Numbered from the stretch's first letter, positions 9,010 to 18,169 are shown. The stretch is DNA of 64,000 nt from Skermanella stibiiresistens SB22 (GCF_000576635.1 NZ_AVFL01000016.1:104664-168663); one strand, 5' to 3'. Numbers and translations: made by a program. The notes: generated by a model not told the origin, from the letters alone.

Positions 9010-9418
9010 TCCTACACCCCCTTCAACAAGCCGGTGCCGCCAAACGCTCCGATCCACGGTCCGGGATGGTCGGTTGGCCCGCTACCGGAACTTGGCGATC
9101 CCGATGGATTTCGTCGAACAAACCGCGGCTGGAAATATGAGAAGGATCATCTTGAGATCCGATGCATTCCTTGGCACGTTCGACCAACAAGTTCAGCAAC
9201 TCGGAGGACGCAATCGAACAATCGTGAGCCTATCTTTTTGTCATCTCCAAATGGCACCACGACGAATCGGACAAGTTGCCGCCCCCAGCGGCAGTCGGTC
9301 CCAATGCGTTAAGGAAGCGCGAAAAAAAGAAACTTCTTCATCGATTGTGAACTACTTCACTGTCTCACGGATCAGGCCGTGGTCTTGTGGCGTCAGGTTC
9401 CCGCGATGGAGAATTCAG
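9010..9418. other. Divergent intergenic region
   Basis: This 409-bp region separates the divergent MFS and response-regulator genes. One plus-strand frame runs open through it into the regulator but has no family resemblance and a different composition. Segment 9220-9370 is AT-rich, with a run of seven A at about 9324-9330, and is the likely promoter area for the regulator. I see no clear operator. Confidence 0.4.
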
Positions 9419-10054
9419 ATGACCTCGACGCTGCTGATCGACCCGCACCGCCTGTTCCGCCAAGGGCTGACGCGTCTGCTGGAGGGATCGCGTTACCATG
9501 TGGTCGCGGAGCACGCGACCATCGAGGAGGCGTTGGCCCACCCGCTGTCGGATTTGACGGAAGAGCCGCGGCTGATCGTCCTCGACCCCGGTTCCGACAA
9601 ACCGCGCTCGATCCAGGCGCTCCGCGCCGCCTTGCCGAACGCCCGGCTGGTGATGCTGACCTCGAACCTTCAAGCCGACCACCTGCGTCAGGCGGTCGAG
9701 GCCCAGGCCCATGGCTACCTGACCAAGGACCATGGACCGGAGGAACTCATCTCGGCGCTCGACAAGGTGATGGATGGCCAGTTGCTGTTCCCCGCCGGCC
9801 TCACTCCCTTCAAGATCCCCGTGCCGAAGCCGGCGCCGCCGCGCGGCCTGACGGCGCGGGAGGCCGAGATCCTGCGGCGGCTCGTCAACGGCGACAGCAA
9901 CAGGATGATCGCCAACCACCTGTCGCTCAGCGAGATGGTGGTCAAAGCCTCGGTCAAGCAGTTGCTGCGCAAGATCAAGGCGGCCAACCGGACGCAGGCG
10001 GCCTTGTGGGCGATCCACCAGGGCTTCGACCAGCCGCGCATGCTCAGCGCCTGA
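9419..10054 (+). CDS. NarL/LuxR-type response regulator
   Basis: This 211-residue protein has an N-terminal receiver domain (about 3-120) and a C-terminal LuxR-type helix-turn-helix (about 145-205, 'LTAREAEILRRLVNGDSNRMIANHL' region). The predicted phospho-acceptor is Asp56 in 'LIVLDPG', with Thr81 and Lys103 in the switch positions. The acidic pocket is unusual: family members usually have two adjacent acidic residues before the first loop, but here the sequence is 'LLIDPH', leaving only Asp8. Phosphorylation may therefore be weak or altered. The frame is open far upstream, but similarity to receiver domains starts at the ATG 9419. No kinase gene is adjacent. Confidence 0.88.
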   Translation: MTSTLLIDPHRLFRQGLTRLLEGSRYHVVAEHATIEEALAHPLSDLTEEPRLIVLDPGSDKPRSIQALRAALPNARLVMLTSNLQADHLRQAVEAQAHGYLTKDHGPEELISALDKVMDGQLLFPAGLTPFKIPVPKPAPPRGLTAREAEILRRLVNGDSNRMIANHLSLSEMVVKASVKQLLRKIKAANRTQAALWAIHQGFDQPRMLSA

Positions 10055-10342
10055 GGTTGGATCGAATGTGTCTCTTGGGAACCCGACGCCGGGACCGCGC
10101 CATATGGCATGGTTCCGGCCGTTCCCGACGTTCCCCAGTGTCCAGGGCCGATGATGGCGTTTTGCCGCAGCGCAATAAAGACGCGGCGAAAGGTAATGAT
10201 CTTGTCATGGTTCCGCCCTAGGGTGATGTCGCCGAATCGAGATTGAACCGCCGTCGAGCGTGGAGGGTGGTACACAGTCGCCGTGTTCGGCAACCTCAAC
10301 TCCACGGCCGCTTCGGCGGCCGACGTGATTTCCAGGGGATCC

Positions 10343-11761
10343 ATGGCACGCAACCGGACTTTCAACGAGATCTCCGTCGGAGACACGGCGACGATCCGCA
10401 GGGTCTGCACGGCGAACGACCTGGTGATTTTCGCGCACGCGTCAGGCAATCGAAATCCTTTGTCCTTGCCGCGCGACCGGGACAACGACGGCGTCACCGA
10501 TCCGGACACGATCGCCCCCAGCATGTGGGTGGGATCGCAGATCTCGGCGCTGCTGGGCAATTCGCTGCCGGGTGCCGGCACGCGCTACCGGGGACAGACC
10601 CTGGTCTTCCACGAACGGGTCCATGTCGGCGACGAACTGGCGATCACCGTGGTCGTGACCGACAAGCGCGAGCCCAACACCATCATCCTGGACTGCAAGC
10701 TGTTCAACCAGAAGGGTGAGCTGGTCGCCGAGGGCATCGCCGACGTGCTGGCCCCGCCCGAGAGCGTCGACACGCCGGACGCCGACCTGCCAAAGCTGGT
10801 GGTGGAGCGGCACGAGAAGTTCACCCGGATGATCAGGGCGTGCCAGTCGCTGCCGCCACTGGCCACCGCCGTCGTGTTCCCGACCGACCGGACCTCGCTG
10901 AGCGGCGCGGTCCTCGCGGCCGAGGCCAACCTGATCGAGCCGATCCTGATCGGTCCCGGCGACAAGATCCGCGCCCTCGCCAAGGATCTCGGCGTGGACA
11001 TCTCACGCTTTCCCATCATCGAGATCGCGCGGTCGGAGGCGGCGGCCATCCACTCGGTCGAACTGGTCCACCAGGGCAAGGTCGGGGCGATCATGAAGGG
11101 CAACCTTCACTCCGACGAGCTGCTGCACGAGGTGACCAAGGCCGGCACCGGGTTGCGCACCGCGCGCAGGATCAGCCATGTCTTCGTGCTGGACGTGCCG
11201 GGAATGGATCACCTGCTGCTGATCAGCGACGCCGCCATCAACATCCTACCCAACCTGGAGACCAAGGTCGACATCGTCCAGAACGCCATCGACATGGGGC
11301 TGGCCCTGGGCATCAGCCAGCCGCGGGTCGGCATCCTGTCGGCTGTCGAGACGGTCAACCCCAAGATACCCTCGACCTTGGACGCGGCGATCCTGTCCAA
11401 GATGGCGGAGCGCGGCCAGATCAAGGGCGGCATCGTTGACGGCCCGCTGGCGATGGACAACGCCGTCGACCTGGAGGCCGCCCGCACCAAGGGAATAGTC
11501 TCGCTGGTGGCGGGGCGGGCGGACGTGCTGATCGTGCCCAACCTGGAGGCCGGCAACATGCTGGCGAAGGAACTGACCTTCATCGCCCACGCGGACGCCG
11601 CCGGGCTGGTGCTCGGCGCGCAGGTTCCGGTGATCCTCACCAGCAGGGCGGACGACGAGAGATCCAGGCTCGCCTCCTGCGCGCTGGCTCAGCTCCATCA
11701 AGTCTTCGCCAAGACCGGCAAGCCGCTGGCTGGCCTCAACACCCAGGAGGATCGGCGATGA
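10343..11761 (+). CDS. pta: Bifunctional MaoC-like hydratase/phosphate acetyltransferase
   Basis: The C-terminal two-thirds is a phosphate acetyl/butyryltransferase domain, which interconverts acetyl-CoA and acetyl phosphate. The N-terminal 120 residues are a MaoC-like hot-dog dehydratase domain. This fusion is a known alphaproteobacterial form of Pta. The upstream frame opens at 10283, but the ATG at 10343 ('MARNRTFNEISVGD') fits the beginning of MaoC domains and has AGGGG seven bases ahead; this gives 472 residues. The stop codon overlaps the start of ackA as ATGA, so the two are translationally coupled. Together they convert acetyl-CoA to acetate with ATP gain, or run the reverse for acetate uptake. 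What the MaoC part hydrates is not known. Confidence 0.93.
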   Translation: MARNRTFNEISVGDTATIRRVCTANDLVIFAHASGNRNPLSLPRDRDNDGVTDPDTIAPSMWVGSQISALLGNSLPGAGTRYRGQTLVFHERVHVGDELAITVVVTDKREPNTIILDCKLFNQKGELVAEGIADVLAPPESVDTPDADLPKLVVERHEKFTRMIRACQSLPPLATAVVFPTDRTSLSGAVLAAEANLIEPILIGPGDKIRALAKDLGVDISRFPIIEIARSEAAAIHSVELVHQGKVGAIMKGNLHSDELLHEVTKAGTGLRTARRISHVFVLDVPGMDHLLLISDAAINILPNLETKVDIVQNAIDMGLALGISQPRVGILSAVETVNPKIPSTLDAAILSKMAERGQIKGGIVDGPLAMDNAVDLEAARTKGIVSLVAGRADVLIVPNLEAGNMLAKELTFIAHADAAGLVLGAQVPVILTSRADDERSRLASCALAQLHQVFAKTGKPLAGLNTQEDRR

Positions 11762-12957
11762 TCGACAGCATCCTCGTCCTCAACGCCGGATCGAGCAGCA
11801 TCAAGTTCTCGGTCGAGGCGCCCGCCGGTGCCGCCGCCGTTCGCATGCTGGCGGTCGGCCAGATCGAGGGTATCGGCAACCACGTGCATTTCATCGCCAA
11901 GGACGCCGACGGAGCGGTCCTGGCGGAAACACGCTGGGCCGACGGTGACGGCCCGATGGACCACGACTCGGCATTGCGCGTGATCAGCGAATGGCTCGAT
12001 GGCTTCCTGGGCGACGCGCGTGTCCTGGCGGTCGGTCATCGGGTCGTCCATGGCGGGTTGGATTTCTCCGGCCCGGTGAGGATCGACGCCGCCGTCCGGG
12101 CCAAGCTCCAGGAACTTGTCCCCTTGGCGCCGCTTCACCAGCCACACAATCTGGCGCCGATCGACGCGGTCGAGGCTCGCTATCCGGGCGTGCTTCAGGT
12201 CGCGTGCTTCGACACGTCCTTCCATCGCGGGCATGCCTTCGCGGCGGAGGCCTTCGCGATACCGTTGAAGTATTACGAACAGGGCATCCGCCGCTACGGC
12301 TTCCATGGCCTGTCGTATGAATATGTGGCGCGCCGCCTGAGGGAGGTGGCACCCGACGTGGCGCTGGGCCGGGTCGTTGTCGCCCATCTTGGCAATGGCG
12401 CCAGCATGTGCGGGCTTCGTGAGGGCAAAAGCGTCGAGAGCAGCATGGGTTTCACGGCGCTCGATGGCCTCGCCATGGGCACCCGAAGCGGCCAGATCGA
12501 TCCCGGCGTCCTGCTTCACCTGATCGGCGCGGCCGGAATGACGGTTCCGGAAGTCACCCGCATGCTCTACCACGACTCGGGGTTGAAGGGTCTTTCGGGC
12601 ATCAGTTCGGATATGCGGGACTTGGAGCGAAGCGACGATCCGCGCGCCGTCAGGGCGATCGACTACTTCATCCACGCGATCCAGCGCCAGCTGGGATCGC
12701 TGGTGGCCTCGGTCGGCGGTCTGGACGCGCTGGTCTTCACGGCCGGCATCGGCGAGAACTCGGCCATGGTCAGGCGCCGGGTGTGCGAGAAGATGGGCTG
12801 GCTCGGCATCGTCCTGGACCCCGCCGCCAACGAGGCCAACGCCGGCGTGATCTCCGCGCCGGGGTCGCCGGTGAAGGTCCTCGTCGTCAGGACCAGCGAG
12901 GAGACCATGATCGGCCTCCACGTGCTGGAGGCGCTGGCGGAACAGGCGGTCGCCTGA
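11758..12957 (+). CDS. ackA: Acetate kinase
   Basis: Acetate kinase catalyses acetyl phosphate + ADP to acetate + ATP. The 399-residue length is normal. Seen motifs are the N-terminal 'VLNAGSSSIKF' signature, the second signature 'YGFHGLSYEYV', the 'VVAHLGNGASMC' phosphate loop and 'FTAGIGENS' near the C-terminus. The start ATG overlaps the pta stop by four bases, confirming an operon. In many relatives a fabI gene follows; here it does not. Confidence 0.97.
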   Translation: MIDSILVLNAGSSSIKFSVEAPAGAAAVRMLAVGQIEGIGNHVHFIAKDADGAVLAETRWADGDGPMDHDSALRVISEWLDGFLGDARVLAVGHRVVHGGLDFSGPVRIDAAVRAKLQELVPLAPLHQPHNLAPIDAVEARYPGVLQVACFDTSFHRGHAFAAEAFAIPLKYYEQGIRRYGFHGLSYEYVARRLREVAPDVALGRVVVAHLGNGASMCGLREGKSVESSMGFTALDGLAMGTRSGQIDPGVLLHLIGAAGMTVPEVTRMLYHDSGLKGLSGISSDMRDLERSDDPRAVRAIDYFIHAIQRQLGSLVASVGGLDALVFTAGIGENSAMVRRRVCEKMGWLGIVLDPAANEANAGVISAPGSPVKVLVVRTSEETMIGLHVLEALAEQAVA

Positions 12958-13008
12958 CGCCATTCCCCGCCACCGGCCTCCAGCGGCGCTCCCGCGAACG
13001 GGACTTGG

Positions 13009-13296
13009 TCAGTTCAACATGCCCTCGCCCGGGATGCTGCCCGGGCGGGTCATGTCGCCGCTCGACGGGCTGGTCGTGGCTCCCCGCTCGGCATCGTCGA
13101 CACCGCTTCCGGAACTGGGGCCGGTACCGGGGGCACCGGTCGCGGGACCGTAGCTACCCCGGCTGCCCAGGGTCGAACCGCCCGACGTGGTCGACCTGCC
13201 GTCCGGCATGGTGTTGTTTCCCGGTCCGGTCAGGTTCTCGCACGCCGATGTCGCGAGCAGGGCTAGGCCGAGGGCCGCCATGGCTAATCGTGTCAT
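13009..13296 (-). CDS. Small putative lipoprotein (95 aa)
   Basis: This short protein begins with a lipoprotein signal peptide: hydrophobic residues 4-16 followed by a lipobox 'LLATSAC', so Cys19 would be lipidated. The mature part is about 75 residues of low-complexity Gly, Ser, Thr and Pro with no recognisable domain. The start at 13296 is favoured over the longer frame to 13584 because GGAGA lies about six bases ahead and the signal peptide begins there. It is divergent from the glycine-zipper lipoprotein at 13508. Its function is unknown; such proteins may be envelope spacers or stress lipoproteins. Confidence 0.7.
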   Translation of the reverse strand: MTRLAMAALGLALLATSACENLTGPGNNTMPDGRSTTSGGSTLGSRGSYGPATGAPGTGPSSGSGVDDAERGATTSPSSGDMTRPGSIPGEGMLN

Positions 13297-13422
13297 ATCG
13301 TTCTCCGAGGTTCGGTGGACGCTGGCGGAGGCTTGATGCCCCGGTTCACGCCACCCTAACTTGGTAAACACCCAGAGACGGCTTCCGTCCCAATCGGTGG
13401 GGCGATGGAGGGAATTGAACCG

Positions 13423-13447
13423 GGAACAATCGCATGCACATGACGTT
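13423..13447 (+). promoter_or_regulatory. EcfG-type promoter (GGAAC-N16-CGTT)
   Basis: GGAAC at 13423-13427 and CGTT at 13444-13447 are exactly 16 bases apart, a perfect match to the alphaproteobacterial general-stress promoter. It ends 60 bp before the ATG of the glycine-zipper lipoprotein gene. Confidence 0.7.
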
Positions 13448-13507
13448 GGGCCATGGCTTGGACGGGCCATGACGCCCACCACCCAGACATCCCGGAAGGA
13501 TGCGGTC

Positions 13508-13975
13508 ATGATCATGCGCAAAACAACCATCGCGGCGGTCGCCGCCCTTTCCCTTGGCCTTGGCGCCTGCGAGGGAATGAACACCGGTCAGACGGTCGGA
13601 ACCCTCGGGGGAGCGGCCGGCGGCGCGCTGCTCGGCTCGCAAATCGGCGGCGGGACCGGGCAGCTGGCGGCGACCGCGATCGGAACCCTGGTCGGAGCCC
13701 TGGCGGGTCGGGAACTGGGTGGCCGCCTGCAAGGCAACGATCGGGATACGGCTGTCCAGGCGGAACAGAGGGCCGTCTCCCAGAACGAGCCGATCCAGTG
13801 GTCGAACACCAACACCGGCAATCGGGGTACGATCGAGCCGATCCGGACCTATCAGAATGAAACCGGCCGAACCTGCCGGGAATATCAGCACACCGTCTAT
13901 ATCGGCGGTCAGCCGGAGCGGGCCAGCGGTACCGCTTGCCAACAACCCGACGGGTCATGGCGGATCGTGAGCTGA
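13508..13975 (+). CDS. Glycine-zipper surface lipoprotein (17-kDa antigen / RT0821-Lpp0805 type)
   Basis: This 155-residue protein has a lipoprotein signal (hydrophobic residues 6-18, lipobox ending in 'LGAC') and then a glycine zipper, 'GGAAGGALLGSQIGGG...GALAGRELGG', that inserts into or lies along a membrane. The C-terminal half has paired cysteines ('CREYQHTV...GTACQQPDGSWRIV') typical of the 17-kDa surface antigen family. It should sit in the outer membrane facing the periplasm. GGAAGGA lies about seven bases before the ATG at 13508; a second ATG at 13514 is also possible. A perfect EcfG-type promoter 60 bp upstream suggests induction in the general stress response. Confidence 0.85.
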   Translation: MIMRKTTIAAVAALSLGLGACEGMNTGQTVGTLGGAAGGALLGSQIGGGTGQLAATAIGTLVGALAGRELGGRLQGNDRDTAVQAEQRAVSQNEPIQWSNTNTGNRGTIEPIRTYQNETGRTCREYQHTVYIGGQPERASGTACQQPDGSWRIVS

Positions 13976-13990
13976 GCGCGCGACGCTCCC

Positions 13991-14572
13991 ATGTCCGTGT
14001 TTCCCCTGCCCGTCCTGCTGGCGCTCGCCCTGACGACGGCGGATGCCGGTGCCACCACCCGCTACGAGGACGGGCTCGCGGCGTTCAACCGGGGAGATCC
14101 CGTGACGGCGGCGCGAGTGTTCGAACCGCTCGCGCGCGCCGGTGATCCCGACGCCGAATATTGGCTCGGCAGGATCTTCGCCGATGGCCGTGGCCGGCCG
14201 GCGGATTTGGTGGTGGCCTATGGTTGGTTCGACCGGGCCGCCGCCCGGGGCCACCAGGACGCGGAGGGCGAGCGGGCGAGGCTGGCGAAGATCCTGACCA
14301 CCGCCCAGATCGCCGAGGCCCGGCGGCTGACCGCAACCGCGGCCGAGCCGACGCTGGGCAAAAGGCCCGATTTGATCACCGGAGTACAGATCGAGCTGGA
14401 GCGGCTCGGTTACGACCCCGGCCCGGCCGACGGGGTTTCCGGAGCGCGGACGCGGGACGCGATCGAACGTTTTCAACGCGACGCGGCGATCGAGATCACG
14501 GGGGCCGCGTCGCCGGACCTTCTGGAGCGCCTGCGTGTCCAAGCCGCGCGCACGAAAAAGGGCGGTGGATGA
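13991..14572 (+). CDS. Sel1-repeat and peptidoglycan-binding domain protein
   Basis: The 193-residue protein has a signal peptide (hydrophobic residues 3-20, Ala-rich cleavage region), one or two Sel1/TPR-like repeats at about 25-95 ('GDPDAEYWLGRIFADGRG', 'VVAYGWFDRAAARGHQDA'), and a C-terminal peptidoglycan-binding-1 domain at about 125-185 ('IQIELERLGYDPGPADGV'-like core). It is likely periplasmic and attached to the cell wall. It follows the glycine-zipper lipoprotein by 15 bp and probably shares its transcript and stress promoter. Its stop codon lies in the loop of a terminator hairpin. Confidence 0.82.
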   Translation: MSVFPLPVLLALALTTADAGATTRYEDGLAAFNRGDPVTAARVFEPLARAGDPDAEYWLGRIFADGRGRPADLVVAYGWFDRAAARGHQDAEGERARLAKILTTAQIAEARRLTATAAEPTLGKRPDLITGVQIELERLGYDPGPADGVSGARTRDAIERFQRDAAIEITGAASPDLLERLRVQAARTKKGGG

Positions 14573-14590
14573 ACCACCGCCCTTTTCCTT
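14556..14590 (+). terminator. Terminator overlapping a stop codon
   Basis: A perfect 13-bp stem (14556-14568 with 14574-14586) closes a five-base loop that contains the TGA stop of the preceding gene. The right arm ends in TTTT, and the left arm gives a T-run on the other strand, so it may terminate both this operon and the convergent porin transcript. Confidence 0.85.
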
Positions 14591-14610
14591 ATCCTTGATC
14601 CCTTTCCGGT

Positions 14611-14637
14611 GAGGGACCCGGACCAGCCGGGTCCCTC
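14611..14637 (-). terminator. Hairpin after porin gene
   Basis: A perfect 11-bp stem (14611-14621 with 14627-14637, five-base loop) lies just after the porin stop codon. It lacks a T-run on the minus strand, so it may work as a 3'-end stabiliser with the stronger hairpin at 14556-14586 doing the terminating. Confidence 0.6.
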
Positions 14638-14643
14638 GTCGGA

Positions 14644-15801
14644 TTAGAAGTTCAGGCGGGTGCTGAGCACGGCGACGTAGCCTTCGTTGTCAGCGGTGCC
14701 GGTGGTGGTGCCGGCGGCGTTGACGTTGCTCAGTTCCTCGTCGACGAACATCAGGTCGGCCTGGACCACGAAGCCCGGAGCGAGGGTGTAGGCGACACCG
14801 CCGCCGTAGGTCTTGTAGTCGCTGGCGTAGGTGGCCGGGATGCCGGTCGTGACGTTCGGGCCGCCCTTGTAGCCTTCCGCGTCGGCATAGGTCAGGCCGA
14901 CGGCGAACGGACCAGCCGTGTAGCTGGCACCGACGTGCCAAGCCTTGCTGTCCTCGGAGCTGCCGGGAGCGCCGGAAACACCGTTGTAGTCATCGCCGTC
15001 GTAGTAGCCGCCGCCGAACTTGAAGCCGGCGTAGCCGACCTGGGCGCCAGCCTGCCAAGCGAAGAAGTCCTCGAGCTGCGGACCACCGATGGTGCCGAGG
15101 TCCTGGCCGGTCGCCGTCGTGCCGGTGGCGCCCAGGGCGAGCGAGAAGCCCGAGAAGCTGCCGGTGTAGTTGGCGCCGAACTCCCAGAAGTCCTTGTAGC
15201 CGCCAACGGTCTTGAAGCCGACGACGCTCTGGGCGCTGTCACCGCTGTTGCCGCTCTGCGTGGCATAGCTGACACCAGCCTGCACGCCAGCGAAGCGCGG
15301 GGTCAGGTACATGACCTTGGTCGCGTCGCTGCTGTCCGGAACCTTGACGAGGCTGCCGCCCGGAACGTTGCCGAACGAGAAGCCGCCCGAGCTCACCGCC
15401 AGGAAGTCGTAGGCGTCGCCGTCGATCTGCTCGATGCCGACCAGCGGAGCGTAGATCGCCAGGGTGTCGGCGGCGCCGTCGAAGTCGCCCAACTCGATAC
15501 GGCCCCAGGTGCCGCCCAAGTAGACCGACGCCTCGTCGGTGCCGACCGAGGAGGTCGAACCGTTCTGCAGCTCGATCTTGGCACCATAGAGCAGGCCATT
15601 GTCGGCCTTGCCGTCGGCGCGGACGACGATTTCCGTCTCGATCTGGAATTCGCGGCTGGTGCGGTTGCCGACATCGTCATCGTAGTAGGCACCGAAGAAC
15701 TCGGTGTAGCCACCCAAGGACACGGTGATCTGCGCTTGAGCGGCCTGTGCGTACAGAGCGGCGGCGGCGATCGCGGTGGTCCCCAAAAGGATCTTTTTCA
15801 T
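14644..15801 (-). CDS. Outer-membrane porin (Gram-negative porin family)
   Basis: This 385-residue protein is a general diffusion porin. It has a clean signal peptide (KK at 2-3, hydrophobic 6-20, cleavage after 'AQA'), a mature N-terminus beginning 'QITVSLGGYTEFFGAYYDDD', many alternating hydrophobic/hydrophilic strands and a C-terminal Phe ('VLSTRLNF'), the signal for outer-membrane assembly by BAM. A GGGG motif lies nine bases before the ATG. Codon use looks highly biased, in line with high expression. A long AT-rich region precedes it. Confidence 0.92.
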   Translation of the reverse strand: MKKILLGTTAIAAAALYAQAAQAQITVSLGGYTEFFGAYYDDDVGNRTSREFQIETEIVVRADGKADNGLLYGAKIELQNGSTSSVGTDEASVYLGGTWGRIELGDFDGAADTLAIYAPLVGIEQIDGDAYDFLAVSSGGFSFGNVPGGSLVKVPDSSDATKVMYLTPRFAGVQAGVSYATQSGNSGDSAQSVVGFKTVGGYKDFWEFGANYTGSFSGFSLALGATGTTATGQDLGTIGGPQLEDFFAWQAGAQVGYAGFKFGGGYYDGDDYNGVSGAPGSSEDSKAWHVGASYTAGPFAVGLTYADAEGYKGGPNVTTGIPATYASDYKTYGGGVAYTLAPGFVVQADLMFVDEELSNVNAAGTTTGTADNEGYVAVLSTRLNF

Positions 15802-16210
15802 TTAAGCTACCCCTATCGAGTATTTAATCAACCGACGCAGCCACGATCTTGTCGTCCCCGCTGTCGTCTTGGACGTATAGATACCTGAATGCCGACGAAG
15901 CTGAAGTTCTTTCTGCCTCATGGTGTGAGCTTTGGGCACATATGTGTTTCATCGGTAACATCATCCAATACGCCTATAACTACCACTTTTGTGCAACTAC
16001 TTGTTCGATGCTGGATGATGAACCGATGACTGAAACCTGCTTTTGCCCTGATGATTGGTGGCACGTCCCGTAAGCTGTCGTTGACACCGAACGTCATAAC
16101 CACAGCTGAAACTTCGACGGACACCGAACACCCAGGGAGGTCGCCTGGCGGCCTCGGATGACATATAAAACGCGGCCCGTCCCGCCCCGCGGCCGCGTCC
16201 AGGATGCCTT
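15802..16210. other. Divergent AT-rich promoter region
   Basis: This 409-bp region separates the porin and the K+/H+ antiporter, which point away from each other. Segment 15880-16090 is much more AT-rich than the genes and presumably holds the porin promoter and regulator sites. I see no hexamer pair or dyad strong enough to call. Confidence 0.45.
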
Positions 16211-18085
16211 ATGGAACTGATCAACCTAATCATTCTCGTCGCGGCCATACTGCTCCTGGTCAGTATCTTCACGAGCCTGATCTCCTTCCGCATCGGCGCG
16301 CCGCTGCTCCTGATCTTCCTGGGGGTTGGGTTGGCCGCGGGCGAGGAGGGCATAGGCGGGATCGCCTTCGACAACACGCCGGCGGCGTTCCTGATCGGCA
16401 GCGTGGCGCTCGCCATCATCCTGTTCGACAGCGGTTTCGACACCCGCTTCTCCAGCTACAGGGCGGCGGCGTGGCCCGCCTTGACGGTGGCGACGCTGGG
16501 AGTCGTCATCACGACGTCGCTGGTGGGAGTCGCGGCACGCTACGCTCTGGGGCTGTCCTGGCTGGAGGCCTTGCTGGTTGGCGCGATCGTCAGTTCCACC
16601 GACGCGGCCGCGGTCTTCTTCCTGTTGCGGGTCGGCGGAATCACCTTGCGCGACCGCGTGCGATCGACCTTGGAGATCGAATCGGGGACCAACGATCCGA
16701 TGTCGATCTTCCTGACGATCTCGCTGGTCGAGTTGATCGCGTCTGGCGGAACCGGATCTCCTTGGCACTTGGCGCTGTTGTTCATTTGGCAGATCGGCGG
16801 CGGCCTCCTGTTCGGCGTGGCGGGCGGCGGCATTCTGATCCTTACGATCAACAGGATCAGGCTGGAGCCGGGCCTCTACCCCGTCGTCTCGATCTCGCTG
16901 GCGCTGTTCATCTTCGCCCTGGCCGCCACGCTGGGCGGCAGCGGTTTTCTGGCGGTCTATGTCGCCGGCCTGATCGCGGGCAACGCCAAGCTGCGGGGCG
17001 GCCAGAGCCTCCGGCGTTTCCACACCGGCATCACCTGGCTGAGCCAGATCGTCATGTTCGTGATGCTGGGATTGCTGGCGACCCCGTCGCGTTTCCTCGA
17101 TCTGTTCGTGCCTGCGGCGCTGCTGGCGCTGGTGCTGATCCTGGTGGCGCGGCCCTTGGCGATCTGGCTGTGCCTGGCGCCGTTTCGGTTCACCGCCAAC
17201 GAGACGACCTTCATCGCATGGGTCGGCCTACGGGGCGCCGTGTCGATCCTGCTCGCGATCGTGCCGACCCTATTCGATCTGCCCAATGGCCAACTCTACT
17301 TCAACATCGCCTTCCTGATCGTGCTGATGTCGCTGCTGGTCCAGGGTTGGACGATCCGGCCACTGGCGCACTGGCTGAAGTTGATCGTGCCGCCCCGAAT
17401 CGGACCGGTGGACAGGGTGGAGTTGGAACTGCCGGGTCAAGCCGACTACGAGCTGGTCGCCTACACGATCCGCGAACACAGTCCGGTCGTCAGCGGCCAT
17501 CGGCTGCCGCGCTGGGCCAGGCCGTCGCTGATCATCCGGGACGGGCACGTGCAGACGGTCCACAGCGTCCGGCAACTCCAGGCTGGCGATCTGGTGTATC
17601 TGTTCACGGCACCGTCGCGGGTGGCCCTGCTCGACCGCCTATTCGGCGAGACGCGCGAACTGGTCGAGGACGACCGGCAGTTCTTCGGTGACCTGACCTT
17701 GAAGGCGGACATCACGGTGGGGGCGCTAGCCGAGCTTTACGGCTTGCCACTGTCGGTGCGGAACGCGCGCCTGACGCTGGCCGACTTGTTCCGGCAGGAG
17801 TTCCGCGATGCGGTCGAGGTCGGCGACCGCCTGAGGATGGGCGCCGTCGAACTGATCGCGCGCGACATGGAGGATGGCGAACTGCTGACGGTCGGCTTGG
17901 CGTTGGAACCCGCGACACCGGCGGCGGGGTTCCGCATCCCGGTCATCCCGAGGCCGAGCGACTTGATCCAGGCGATCAAGGCATCGCGCAGCCGCTTCCA
18001 ATTCCGGCTTTGGCAGCGCCGCCAGCGCCGCGCCGACCGAATCGCCCGCCGTCAGTTGGAGGCGGATGCGAAGAAACGGGAGTGA
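16211..18085 (+). CDS. K+/H+ antiporter, NhaP2/CvrA type (CPA1)
   Basis: The 624-residue protein exchanges monovalent cations for protons at the inner membrane. About 12 helices fill residues 1-390, with CPA1 signatures 'SSTDAAAVF' (Asp131) and 'ESGTNDP' (Asn161-Asp162) that bind the ion. A cytosolic RCK-C (TrkA-C) domain follows at about 405-490, then a CorC/HlyC-like domain at about 495-580, then a basic tail. This domain order is that of NhaP2/CvrA, which exports K+ under osmotic stress. AGGA lies seven bases before the ATG. The next gene, a DedA protein, is 84 bp downstream. Confidence 0.92.
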   Translation: MELINLIILVAAILLLVSIFTSLISFRIGAPLLLIFLGVGLAAGEEGIGGIAFDNTPAAFLIGSVALAIILFDSGFDTRFSSYRAAAWPALTVATLGVVITTSLVGVAARYALGLSWLEALLVGAIVSSTDAAAVFFLLRVGGITLRDRVRSTLEIESGTNDPMSIFLTISLVELIASGGTGSPWHLALLFIWQIGGGLLFGVAGGGILILTINRIRLEPGLYPVVSISLALFIFALAATLGGSGFLAVYVAGLIAGNAKLRGGQSLRRFHTGITWLSQIVMFVMLGLLATPSRFLDLFVPAALLALVLILVARPLAIWLCLAPFRFTANETTFIAWVGLRGAVSILLAIVPTLFDLPNGQLYFNIAFLIVLMSLLVQGWTIRPLAHWLKLIVPPRIGPVDRVELELPGQADYELVAYTIREHSPVVSGHRLPRWARPSLIIRDGHVQTVHSVRQLQAGDLVYLFTAPSRVALLDRLFGETRELVEDDRQFFGDLTLKADITVGALAELYGLPLSVRNARLTLADLFRQEFRDAVEVGDRLRMGAVELIARDMEDGELLTVGLALEPATPAAGFRIPVIPRPSDLIQAIKASRSRFQFRLWQRRQRRADRIARRQLEADAKKRE

Positions 18086-18169
18086 TCGGCCGGCAACGGA
18101 TGGGCTTCGCAATGGTTTGTTACCGCGACCGCAAAAATCCGCGGGTTGAGACAATGGCAGGTTGGAATA

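Noticed and set aside
10162..10175. TTGC-N6-GCAA dyad before the pta-ackA operon
   Set aside because: Short inverted repeat, 170 bp from the start; resembles short-chain fatty acid regulator sites only loosely.
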